From contig CAZXLA010000229.1 of NCBI GenBank assembly GCA_964641895.1, forward strand, positions 1 through 5,344: a stretch of 5,344 bases of DNA. Direction: 5' to 3'. This document shows positions 1-5,208 of this stretch, one piece after another. Origin of the DNA: UBA2421 sp964641895. GTDB taxonomy: Bacteria; Planctomycetota; Phycisphaerae; Tepidisphaerales; Tepidisphaeraceae. The notes beneath the pieces are model-generated. The model ran no database searches. It was not told the origin of the DNA and saw only the letters and a program-made list of their open reading frames with translations. Position numbers and translations under genes: made by a program. The first letter of the stretch is position 1. Every line of letters begins with the position of its first letter.

Positions 1-406
1 CATCAAATTGACGCGACTCATCAACCACTGCCGTCGATGCACTCGTGCCCATTCGTGTCGATTCGTGGGCAATCTTCTGTAATTGATCCAGAAGCAATCG
101 ATTATTGTCCGCATCGCCCGTGCCGGCGTTGTGCATCTGGGCCCATCGCGCCGAATGCACGCCTGGCTTGCCGTCGAGCGCATCGACTTCAAGTCCGCTG
201 TCATCGGCCATGGCCCACAGGTTGAGATGCTGCGCGTAATACGAAGCTTTGAGCATCGCATTGGCGCGAAACGTCAGGCCGGTTTCTTGCGGCGCGGGCA
301 AATCGCGGTGGTTGGAAAGATCATCCCACGCAAACCGGTCGCCGCCGAGCATTTCGCGGAATTCTTTGATCTTGCCGGGGTTGGTGGTGGCGATCAGAAG
401 CTTCAT
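1..406 (-). CDS. rdgB: RdgB/HAM1-family XTP/dITP pyrophosphatase, 3' end outside window
   Basis: Hydrolyses non-canonical purine triphosphates (dITP, XTP, ITP) to the monophosphate and pyrophosphate, keeping damaged bases out of DNA and RNA; cytoplasmic. About 135 N-terminal residues are visible, against roughly 190-200 for the whole family. The family signature is clear: the nucleotide-binding start MKLLIATTNPGKIKEF, then ETGLTFRANAMLKA near residues 41-54, the metal and active-site stretch ADDSGLEVDALDGKPG near 67-82, SARWA, and DADNNRLLL near 98-105. The ATG overlaps the stop of the upstream lipoprotein gene (ATGA), so translation is probably coupled, and rph lies further upstream in the same operon. 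One oddity: after DQLQ the expected R-x-A-x-F-x-C motif is absent and the residues there are encoded by a 10-bp tandem repeat. Family assignment is firm; integrity of the C-terminal third cannot be judged because the frame is open to the window edge. Confidence 0.93.
   Translation of the reverse strand, partial: MKLLIATTNPGKIKEFREMLGGDRFAWDDLSNHRDLPAPQETGLTFRANAMLKASYYAQHLNLWAMADDSGLEVDALDGKPGVHSARWAQMHNAGTGDADNNRLLLDQLQKIAHESTRMGTSASTAVVDESRQFD
41..70. repeat. Three tandem 10-bp units inside rdgB
   Basis: Three consecutive decamers read actcgtgccc, attcgtgtcg and attcgtgggc on the plus strand. They share the core of the form a(t/c)tcgtg with a variable last three bases. On the minus strand they code in frame for part of AHESTRMGTS within rdgB. 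Ten-base units of this type recur as dispersed repeats in planctomycete-like genomes, to my recollection. The period is not a multiple of three, so three units (30 bp) keep the frame while one or two would not. Confidence 0.7.
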
Positions 407-1536
407 TCGCCAATGCTCTTGAGTTTGCCCACGCCGGGCTGTTCCAACGGGCGCACCACGCGCATCGGCTCGCCGCCCTGCACGGCCGGGTTGGAAAGCG
501 CCGATGGCGCAACGTGCGGAATCGGCACCACAAAACTGTCGGCGGGCTTCATCACCCTCCCGCCGGTGCTCGAATCGGTCAGGTTAAGAATCTGCACTTC
601 CCCGTTGATGGCGTGTTCGGGAAACTGCTGCATCATGGCGCGCAATGCCGGGTCGACCACCTTCGGGCGGTCCTGAACAACTCGAATGGGTTTATTATCC
701 GTGCCGCGAAGCGTCTGCGCGAACCCCGCCGGCAAAGGCTCGGTGGATTGAAGAAACGATTGATCCGGATCGCCATCGGCGTTGCTCACCACCTGGTCTC
801 GCTGCAGCGCACTTTCAGGAAACGCGCCGATACAGATGCTGCTGGTCGTTTCGCCGTGGAAGTAATAGGCCTCCAATCCCTGCGCCCTGAACTGACGAAC
901 GGCCTCCAACGCATACTGTTTACGCAGCGCGTTGCCCGTGTACGCAGCGATTTGCAGCGTGTAGGCACCGTCGGCATTCAAAAGATTCCACTCCGGCGGC
1001 GCGACGGGGTCGGGGGAGTCGAGCGCGACGAAAGAAGCGAACTTGAACGGTCGATTGCCCATCTTGTCGCCCAGCGCATCGATGCGCTTGCGATCCTGCT
1101 GCGCCCGGCGGCTTTCGGCATCATTGGGGTCGTCAAACTTCTTGTAAAATCCGTAGTACAGCGTGCTTTGGCCTTCGCCGTGCACCACATACCAATCTTT
1201 AAGGGGCGTTTGCGAAACAAGCTGGTCGCGCACGCTGTTAGCGCGCTGCACATGACCGGCGCCCGGAACCGTCTGACAATAAATCGACCACTGCGCCCCA
1301 ACCGGTGGCGTAGGCATCCCACTTTGCAACGACGCAACATTCGCACTCGGCTTAGCGAGCGCTTGCGGTTTCGCGGTACCACTCGGTTGATTCGCAGATG
1401 CATTGGACGGCACCTCCGTGTTGCCAGGATCGGATCGAGACGAAGTCGTCGCAGATCCGCATCCCAGGATGCCGACACAGACCAACGCAGCGGCAATCGA
1501 CGATAATTGCAGAGCTAATCTCGATGCTGATTTCAT
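403..1536 (-). CDS. Lipoprotein with two SPOR-like segments
   Basis: Predicted exported lipoprotein of 377 residues; function not established. The N-terminus is a classic lipoprotein signal: MKSASR, then a hydrophobic stretch ending in GILGC, giving a lipidated Cys at residue 26. A low-complexity Ser/Pro/Ala/Asn linker (about 27-75) follows. Two segments look like SPOR domains, the roughly 70-residue fold that binds peptidoglycan glycan strands lacking stem peptides. A weak one lies at about 83-135 (begins QWSIYCQTVPG, ends YYGFYKKF). A better one lies at about 192-242, with YTLQIAAYTG, then a helix with RAQGLEAYYFHG, then SSICIGAFPE. The tail is Pro-rich without a recognised domain. An in-frame GTG five codons upstream could also start the gene, but the ATG has a GAGG Shine-Dalgarno nine bases before it and gives a cleaner signal peptide. 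It lies 25 bases after rph and overlaps rdgB by four bases. The SPOR call rests on pattern only, so an envelope role is inferred. Confidence 0.8.
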   Translation of the reverse strand: MKSASRLALQLSSIAAALVCVGILGCGSATTSSRSDPGNTEVPSNASANQPSGTAKPQALAKPSANVASLQSGMPTPPVGAQWSIYCQTVPGAGHVQRANSVRDQLVSQTPLKDWYVVHGEGQSTLYYGFYKKFDDPNDAESRRAQQDRKRIDALGDKMGNRPFKFASFVALDSPDPVAPPEWNLLNADGAYTLQIAAYTGNALRKQYALEAVRQFRAQGLEAYYFHGETTSSICIGAFPESALQRDQVVSNADGDPDQSFLQSTEPLPAGFAQTLRGTDNKPIRVVQDRPKVVDPALRAMMQQFPEHAINGEVQILNLTDSSTGGRVMKPADSFVVPIPHVAPSALSNPAVQGGEPMRVVRPLEQPGVGKLKSIGE

Positions 1537-1545
1537 GGTGCGATA

Positions 1546-1549
1546 CCTC
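1546..1549 (-). promoter_or_regulatory. Shine-Dalgarno for the SPOR lipoprotein gene
   Basis: GAGG on the minus strand, nine bases before the ATG at 1536. It lies inside the alternative GTG-initiated reading (1551), which supports the downstream ATG as the real start. Confidence 0.5.
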
Positions 1550-1561
1550 ACAACAACAGTT

Positions 1562-2371
1562 TCAATGCATGATCTTGAGCAACTGCCGGCAGCCGTTGAT
1601 GGCCAGATCGGTCAGCCGGCCCAGCAGGGCTGGGTCAAAACCCTGGCCGTTCTCCGCCGACGCCTGCACTTCTACAAATTTGCCCGCGCCGGTGTAGGCC
1701 ACGTTCATATCAACGTTGGCTTTCACGTCGTCGTCGTAGTGAAGGTCGAGCCGCGGCTCGCCGTCGACGATGCCGACACTGACCGCCGACAGTTGATCGA
1801 TCAGCGATTTCTCGGGCGCGTAGTGCGATGCATCATACCGCGCCTTGACGGTCGCGTTCACCGGATCGACCTGATCACCGAAATTCAACCGTCCGCCGTC
1901 GGGCATGATCATGCCGGGAATGTCTTTGTGGCTGCGCGGCAGCCGGGCGATGGCGTCTCGGAGCGCAACAAATCCGGCGCAGATGCACGCGGTGCGGGTC
2001 CCGCCGTCGGCCTGCAGCACCTGACAATCGAGGGTGATGGTGTGCGGGCCGAGCCGGGTAAGGTCGACCACCGCCCGAAGGCTGCGGCCGATCATCCGCT
2101 CGATCTCCGTGCCGCGGCTGTCGGTGTGACCGTTGCGCGGCCAGCTTTTTCGGGACGCCACACAACCCGGCAGCATGATGTAGTTCGCGGTCACCCAACC
2201 GCCGGGCTGATCGTCCTTCATCCACGGCGGCAGCTCGCGCACCAGGCTGGCGGTGGCAAGTATCACCGTGTTCCCCTGCTCCCACAGCACACTGCCGGCG
2301 GGCACCGAGGTGAACGACCGCGTGATTTTCACCGGGCGCAGTTGATCGTTGGATCGTCCGTCGGTTCTCAT
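1562..2371 (-). CDS. rph: Ribonuclease PH
   Basis: Phosphorolytic 3'-to-5' exoribonuclease that trims tRNA precursor 3' ends, using phosphate and releasing nucleoside diphosphates; works as a cytoplasmic hexameric ring. The protein is 269 residues and starts with the family hallmark MRTDGRSNDQLRPVKI. Next come GSVLWEQGNTVILATAS (27-42), GGWVTANYIMLPG (57-69), RGTEIERMIGRSLRAVVDL (86-104), LQADGGTRTA (119-128), AVSVGIVDGEP (196-206) and DMNV (221-224). The phosphate-binding residues R86, T125 and R126 fall at the numbers known for bacterial RNase PH. The protein is longer than the usual 235-258 residues because of an extra segment at about 147-192, between helix LRDAIARL and the VSVGIV strand. 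An upstream in-frame start at 2449 would add 26 residues unlike the family, so the MRTDGR start is preferred. No strong Shine-Dalgarno is seen. First gene of the rph-lipoprotein-rdgB operon. Confidence 0.96.
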   Translation of the reverse strand: MRTDGRSNDQLRPVKITRSFTSVPAGSVLWEQGNTVILATASLVRELPPWMKDDQPGGWVTANYIMLPGCVASRKSWPRNGHTDSRGTEIERMIGRSLRAVVDLTRLGPHTITLDCQVLQADGGTRTACICAGFVALRDAIARLPRSHKDIPGMIMPDGGRLNFGDQVDPVNATVKARYDASHYAPEKSLIDQLSAVSVGIVDGEPRLDLHYDDDVKANVDMNVAYTGAGKFVEVQASAENGQGFDPALLGRLTDLAINGCRQLLKIMH

Positions 2372-2378
2372 CCCCGAG

Positions 2379-2384
2379 ATTGTA
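2379..2384 (-). promoter_or_regulatory. Possible -10 box upstream of rph
   Basis: TACAAT on the minus strand ends seven bases before the rph ATG. It is close to the consensus TATAAT, but no convincing -35 hexamer is present at 16-18 bases. If used, the transcript would be nearly leaderless, which would fit the missing Shine-Dalgarno. Weak call. Confidence 0.22.
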
Positions 2385-2492
2385 CTTTGAATGACCGCCG
2401 CCCGCGAAGGCGCAAGCGTTCGTACACAGGTCTGGCCCGCATCTTTCACGCTTTTTCGTGATGTGCCTAAAGCGCGACGAGCACGGCGCGGC

Positions 2493-2685
2493 GCCGCCTA
2501 CGTCCTTCTGCAACACCCGCCGCAGCACGCGCTGATCGGCACCCCGTCTGAAGCTGCTGAAGATCGGCGGGCTGATCAAACGCTCGTTCCGCCGCATCGT
2601 GCTTCACCTGGCCGGCGGATATCCCCTGCAAACTCTTTTCCGCCTCATCGCCGCCAAACTCCTGCCCGCTGTGTCCAGCGCCTGA
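2493..2685 (+). pseudogene. IS1380-type DDE transposase, C-terminal remnant (frame disrupted)
   Basis: This stretch carries the tail of a transposase in two frames. In the first frame (2493-2544) it reads AAYVLLQHPPQHALIGTP. In the second frame (2545-2685, ending in TGA) it reads RLKLLKIGGLIKRSFRRIV, then LHLAGGYPLQTLFRLIAAKL and a short end. IS1380-family transposases end with AAYVLL...HAL.GTEL...(about ten residues)...RLKLLKIGA...R.V...L...YP.Q.LF. The order and spacing therefore match, except that the linker between GT and RLKLL is missing; a deletion near 2541-2547 explains both the loss and the frame change. Nothing of the catalytic core is visible, so it is inactive. It sits between divergently placed rph (upstream) and sugE (downstream), both on the opposite strand. 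Apart from this remnant I see no gene between 2372 and 2840; longer open frames there look like chance high-GC frames. Family call is from memory of the motif. Confidence 0.66.
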
Positions 2686-2706
2686 CGAACCACAACTCGA
2701 CGCCGA

Positions 2707-2734
2707 CTAACCCCCGTTTCCATGCGTGGGGTAG
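2707..2734. repeat. Imperfect inverted repeat downstream of transposase remnant
   Basis: CTAACCCC at 2707-2714 faces GGGGTAG at 2728-2734, complementary apart from one extra A. It begins 21 bases after the transposase stop, so it may be the insertion sequence's terminal repeat or a small hairpin terminator. No matching left end was found in the window, so the IS-end reading is unproven. Confidence 0.3.
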
Positions 2735-2799
2735 AGGGCGGTTCGCGCCCGCGGCGGCAAATCCGACACGCGTTGTGCCGCAATTCGTCCGAGCCACGA

Positions 2800-2842
2800 G
2801 ATCGGCGATAGCGTGAAATAGGCGGTACGACCGCTGCCGATC
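2800..2842 (-). terminator. Structured 3' end of sugE, possible terminator
   Basis: GATCGGC (2800-2806) and GCCGATC (2836-2842) are perfect inverted repeats. They enclose an inner hairpin GCGGT-ACG-ACCGC (2822-2834). On the minus strand the structure begins within the sugE stop codon, and the inner hairpin is followed by TATTT rather than a real U-run. It could slow or end transcription, or protect the mRNA 3' end; an intrinsic terminator is not certain. Confidence 0.4.
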
Positions 2843-3161
2843 AATGCGATGACAACACTTTCAACCCCACAATGCCGCCCACAATAAGCACGATGCACAC
2901 CAACCGAAGCGCCGCCGTGCTTTCGCCGAAAAGCGCCATGCCGACAATGGCGGTGCCCACCGCGCCGATGCCCGTCCACACCGCGTAACCCGTGCCGATC
3001 GGAATCGTGCGCACCGCCACCGCAAGCATCCACATGCTGGCGATCATCAAAATCACCGTGATGACACTCGGCCAAAGCCTGGTGAACCCCTCGGCGTACT
3101 TCAGGCCGGTGGCCCACCCGATTTCCAGCAATCCCGCGATGACGAGGATCGTCCATGCCAT
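2841..3161 (-). CDS. sugE: Guanidinium exporter, SMR family (SugE/Gdx)
   Basis: Small inner-membrane antiporter that expels guanidinium in exchange for protons; works as an antiparallel dimer. The 106-residue length matches the family (about 105). Four membrane helices are visible at roughly 3-21, 30-50, 57-78 and 84-102. Key family residues fall at their known numbers: G10, the essential proton/substrate carboxylate E13, W16, Y59, W62 (within GTGYAVWTGIGAVGT) and K101. The residues around E13 (AGLLEIGWATGLKY) are of the SugE/Gdx type rather than the EmrE multidrug type. The start is the ATG giving MAWTILV, where homologues begin. The open frame runs 56 codons further upstream, but that extension has no family resemblance. 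No clear Shine-Dalgarno and no recognisable guanidine riboswitch lies upstream. It is a single gene next to transposase debris on one side and a PEP-CTERM fragment on the other, in the same direction as the latter. Confidence 0.93.
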   Translation of the reverse strand: MAWTILVIAGLLEIGWATGLKYAEGFTRLWPSVITVILMIASMWMLAVAVRTIPIGTGYAVWTGIGAVGTAIVGMALFGESTAALRLVCIVLIVGGIVGLKVLSSH

Positions 3162-3286
3162 ACGCAGGGTGTCGGGCATTCGCCGCCAGAAATCAAGCCA
3201 TCGCGCAGCGACATCGAGCAGTTTTTGACCAAACCGGTAGTGAACGGCGAAGCCGACCAACCATTGAAAGCGACACCAATCCGCCG

Positions 3287-3550
3287 TCATCCGCACCGCC
3301 GGCGGGGTGGATTCATCGACCCTGCACACGCCAACAACGCCAACGCAACAGCAGAAGGCTCCGGAATGCTCCCCCGCAACCCTTGCGGCACCTGTGGAAC
3401 CGGCCCGAGGTTCATTGACTCAAACTCCGCAAACCGCGCCCACAACGCCGGCGACCCGCGGGCTTCCCAGTAGATTTGCGGGGAGTCGACCAGGGCGATG
3501 TACAGGTAACCCAGCGGCAGGGTGTTTACGCCACCGGCCAGACGCGTCAC
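3287..3550 (-). pseudogene. PEP-CTERM protein fragment (copy 1), N-terminus missing
   Basis: An 87-residue reading frame begun by GTG; the frame is open back to a TAA at 3581-3583. It has no signal peptide and no Shine-Dalgarno, so it looks like the C-terminal part of a larger secreted protein. Residues 1-51 (MTRLAGG...SMNLGPV) are identical to those encoded in copy 2. From residue 52 it continues PQVPQGLRGSIPEPSAV, with the PEP motif at 63-65, the hydrophobic ALALLACAG, and a basic RRR at 83-85. This is the plan of a PEP-CTERM sorting signal, which exosortase recognises and cuts during export to the surface or matrix. The hydrophobic part is shorter than usual (about nine residues before SMNPP), so the tail may itself be damaged. 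It ends 125 bases before the sugE start. Treated as a broken gene; a very small live gene is possible. Confidence 0.5.
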
Positions 3551-3607
3551 CGACGCAACGCACAGTCGCGCGACAACCAGTTAGCGTCAGCTAGCCATAG
3601 TTCGCCG

Positions 3608-3634
3608 AGTCACCGATTCAAAAAACGGGTGACT
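3608..3634. repeat. Inverted repeat AGTCACC / GGTGACT
   Basis: AGTCACC (3608-3614) and GGTGACT (3628-3634) can pair around a 13-base A-rich loop. The right arm is part of the first GTGACTGTC motif. In copy 2 the corresponding arms carry two changes and no longer pair perfectly, so the hairpin is decaying there or was never selected. Confidence 0.5.
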
Positions 3635-3681
3635 GTCTCCGAACGCCCGAGCCGTAACACCCTAAAACGGTGACTGTCTCC
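3621..3681. repeat. Pair of GTGACTGTCTCC motifs (copy 1)
   Basis: Two near-identical short units, aaaaacgggtgactgtctcc at 3621-3640 and aaaacggtgactgtctcc at 3664-3681, stand in direct orientation 42 bases apart (GTGAC to GTGAC about 41). The same pair, slightly mutated, ends the second long repeat. From memory, (G)GGACAGTCACC-type sequences are found as dispersed repeats near transposase genes in many bacteria; none is present here. Confidence 0.7.
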
Positions 3682-3720
3682 AACGCCCTACTATTCCTAA
3701 CAAAGTGCTCGTTTGCGTTT

Positions 3721-3748
3721 TGTCAATATTTGTCGATGACATTGGACA
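3721..3748. promoter_or_regulatory. Partly palindromic AT-rich block, possible operator/promoter
   Basis: TGTC-GAT-GACA (3731-3741) is a small palindrome, flanked by TGTCAAT (3721-3727) and ATTGGACA (3741-3748), which form an imperfect outer pair. TTGGAC (3742-3747) could be a -35 element, with GACTAT (3766-3771) as a poor -10 at 18 bases, for the gene starting at 3844. Nested symmetry of this kind suits a repressor site, but no regulator gene is nearby. Weak call. Confidence 0.3.
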
Positions 3749-3752
3749 TTCG

Positions 3753-3770
3753 TAGTCGCTTGTGCGACTA
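3753..3770. repeat. Perfect hairpin TAGTCGC-TTGT-GCGACTA
   Basis: A seven-base perfect stem (3753-3759 with 3764-3770) with a TTGT loop. It is followed by TTTA on the plus strand, too short a T-run for a confident terminator. It lies 74 bases before the exported-protein gene, at the start of the AT-richer interval. It may belong to that gene's 5' control region or mark the end of an inserted segment. Confidence 0.5.
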
Positions 3771-3843
3771 TTTACCGTAGTGGGGTTGGGCAGCTGGGAG
3801 CGGTTCCCGTACCTGCGCGCTCGGGAATACTAGTTCGATCAAC

Positions 3844-4854
3844 ATGAAAACACGCCTCGTCGCTCTCCTGCTTCTTTCGCTTTGCTCACTGGAGTGGCTA
3901 AGAGCGCAGGAAGACTTTGACACCACGGAACCTCGTTGGAAGCAGTTGAGCCAAGCGTATGGATTCGTGCTAGGACAACAGACCTCGCTCGAATTGGTGG
4001 AGAAGAAGTTCCCGACGTTAGCAAAGGACGCGAAAGAGGCATGGTTCGCATTCAATTCGACCGCTCTCGGAGAAAGTTTCAAGGGAGTTGAAGATGAGCT
4101 TTCCCGCGAACTGGATGCAAAATGGCCAGAATACAAAGAGCAGATGGCCACTCAAATGAATGATCTCGTGGGTAAGCAGGATTTGACTCTACAACAGGCA
4201 ACCGAGTTCCTCGCGCACGTTCGACGCAGAGCCAAAGGCGACATGCCGGAGACGATTCGGTCAGCGCTATTGTCTGCACACCCTCGATATTCCAAAAATC
4301 CCGCTTTGGAATTGTCAGATGGATGGAAACAAACTTTTAGGACGAAGGATCACCCAAAAGCGAAGGGAGTAGATTTTTCCATTTCCTTCCCGGATAGCTG
4401 GAACAAGCGCGAAGGCGATAGACCAAACATCATACAGGTATTTCGCAGCGGAAGCGGTCACGGCCCAATAATGTGCAATTTGATGGTCAAGACGATACCG
4501 TTCCCAGCGGGCTATACTCCGACGAAACAAGAATTGAAGGAATTCTTCCAGCCTGGCGAGTTGGAGGGGTCGGTTCCTGCCGGCGGAAAGTTCGTGACTG
4601 CTCAAGAGCTGGTATTGGAGGGGGCTCCTGCCGGGATGCTGGTGTGCGACATTACTCAGCAAAGGCTCGACCTTACAATTACCATGCGAATGACGCAGTT
4701 TATGACCATCCACAAGAATTCGATGATTTTAATTCAGTTCGGGGTATCCAAACTGCCCGACACGCAAGAAACACTCGATCAACTCCAGCAGCAATTTCTA
4801 CCGACTTTCAAGTCAGTCGCGAATACGTTTGTTTTGAACGACCGCTACAAATGA
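3844..4854 (+). CDS. Exported protein of unknown function (PsbP/DUF1795-like C-terminal half)
   Basis: 336 residues, intact. A signal peptide is clear: MKTR, hydrophobic LVALLLLSLCSLEWL, then a likely cleavage after LRA or LRAQ (residue 21-22); there is no lipobox. Residues 25-150 are mainly helical, with YGFVLGQQ at 40-46 and a charged, coiled-coil-like stretch at 80-105 (GVEDELSRELDAKW). The second half (about 174-333) is strand-rich: VDFSISFPDSWNKREGDRPN at 176-195, GAPAGMLVCDITQQRLDLTI at 260-279, MILIQFGVS at 294-302 and a closing helix with LPTFKSVANTF. A surface-type strand followed by FP.SW is seen in PsbP/DUF1795-like domains, but no enzymatic motif is present, so no function is assigned. 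I believe similar hypothetical proteins exist in gammaproteobacteria; this is from memory. No Shine-Dalgarno is visible. Its base composition is visibly AT-richer than the genes to the left, and it is bracketed by the long direct repeats, both suggesting acquisition. Confidence 0.85.
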   Translation: MKTRLVALLLLSLCSLEWLRAQEDFDTTEPRWKQLSQAYGFVLGQQTSLELVEKKFPTLAKDAKEAWFAFNSTALGESFKGVEDELSRELDAKWPEYKEQMATQMNDLVGKQDLTLQQATEFLAHVRRRAKGDMPETIRSALLSAHPRYSKNPALELSDGWKQTFRTKDHPKAKGVDFSISFPDSWNKREGDRPNIIQVFRSGSGHGPIMCNLMVKTIPFPAGYTPTKQELKEFFQPGELEGSVPAGGKFVTAQELVLEGAPAGMLVCDITQQRLDLTITMRMTQFMTIHKNSMILIQFGVSKLPDTQETLDQLQQQFLPTFKSVANTFVLNDRYK

Positions 4855-4855
4855 A

Positions 4856-4951
4856 GATCGAACCAGACGGTGTAGCAAATGGGGTTCTTCCTCACCTTTG
4901 ATGAAACGGGGCGGTCGTCCAACTCATCAACAGGCTTCTTGGGGTTCGATC
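4856..4951. repeat. Nine-base inverted repeat after the exported-protein gene
   Basis: GATCGAACC (4856-4864, just after the stop codon) is the exact complement of GGTTCGATC (4943-4951). It interleaves with the longer inverted repeat 4883-5003, so both could form together only as a pseudoknot. May be chance. Confidence 0.4.
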
Positions 4952-5003
4952 GACGATTCAGTTCCCTGAACTGGAGCACTTTCATCGAAGTTGAGGAAGA
5001 ACC
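4883..5003. repeat. 24-base imperfect inverted repeat, with an inner hairpin
   Basis: Arms at 4883-4906 and 4980-5003 are complementary at 22 of 24 positions, with a perfect 12-base outer block (GGTTCTTCCTCA / TGAGGAAGAACC). The 73-base loop holds a perfect small hairpin CAGTTC-CCT-GAACTG (4959-4973). The structure lies between the plus-strand exported-protein gene and the minus-strand copy-2 fragment, so it could act as a transcript end. Both arms also code for a similar peptide when read outward-in: FFLTFDET on plus and FFLNFDES on minus. That suggests an inverted duplicate of a coding fragment rather than a designed terminator. Confidence 0.65.
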
Positions 5004-5208
5004 GCGAATGGGAGCCAGCCGAGTCGCTCAGAGACAAATCGAACGTCATCGGTGAAACCGGCCCGAGGTTCATTGACTCAAACTCCGCAAACCGCGCCCA
5101 CAACGCCGGCGACCCGCGGGCTTCCCAGTAGATTTGCGGGGAGTCGACCAGGGCGATGTACAGGTAACCCAGCGGCAGGGTGTTTACGCCACCGGCCAGA
5201 CGCGTCAC
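4927..5208 (-). pseudogene. Secreted-protein fragment (copy 2), alternate C-terminus
   Basis: A 93-residue frame begun by GTG. Its first 51 residues are identical to copy 1 (MTRLAGG...SMNLGPV), then it switches to SPMTFDLSLSDSAGSHSRFF and a tail ending EPQEAC. That tail has no PEP motif, no membrane segment and no recognised domain, though its alternating pattern (MTFDLSLSD, RFFLNFDES) would suit beta strands. No signal peptide or Shine-Dalgarno is present, so it is read as a displaced gene fragment. Which of the two tails is the ancestral one cannot be told from this window. Confidence 0.4.

Larger units (their letters stand above)
3398..3681. repeat. Long direct repeat, copy 1
   Basis: Matches 5056-5340 in the same orientation. 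The first 173 bases (3398-3570) are identical. After that ten substitutions (3571, 3573, 3614, 3617, 3619, 3631, 3642, 3646, 3649, 3679) and a one-base indel in the A-run at 3664-3667 separate the copies. It contains the shared 51-codon part of the PEP-CTERM fragment, a GTCGCGCGAC palindrome at 3565-3574 that is broken in copy 2, and two GTGACTGTC motifs at its right end. The left flanks of the two copies are unrelated, so this is not a simple tandem duplication. Confidence 0.95.

Noticed and set aside
41..70. CRISPR-like array
   Set aside because: Units are only 10 bases and contiguous, without spacers.
514..1506. Long plus-strand open frame opposite the lipoprotein gene
   Set aside because: Antisense shadow in high-GC DNA: Arg/His-rich, no domain, and the minus strand carries a lipobox, a Shine-Dalgarno and operon spacing.
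1403..2461. Plus-strand 352-codon open frame opposite rph
   Set aside because: The minus strand encodes an unmistakable RNase PH with all signature motifs; the plus frame has no recognisable feature.
2391..2816. Plus-strand 141-codon open frame as a gene
   Set aside because: Only a short part (AAYVLLQH...HALIGTP) is meaningful, as transposase debris; the rest is Pro/Arg-rich chance sequence.
2845..3156. Minus-strand frame starting MDDPRHRG
   Set aside because: Out-of-frame shadow of sugE, His/Gly/Arg-rich.
3162..3300. Guanidine riboswitch upstream of sugE
   Set aside because: I looked for paired hairpins with ACGR loops (class II) and for class I and III core motifs and saw none; a covariance-model scan would settle it.
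3162..3329. Upstream extension of sugE as part of the protein
   Set aside because: SMR proteins start at the MAW position here; the 56 extra residues are not similar and would disturb the first helix.
3307..3594. Plus-strand frames over the long repeats (also 5052-5252)
   Set aside because: Identical between copies only because the DNA is; Pro/Thr/Arg-rich without features, while the minus frame has a PEP motif.
4879..5055. 58-codon plus-strand frame starting MGFFLTFDETG
   Set aside because: No Shine-Dalgarno and no domain beyond the inverted-repeat arm; read as a displaced coding fragment, not a gene.
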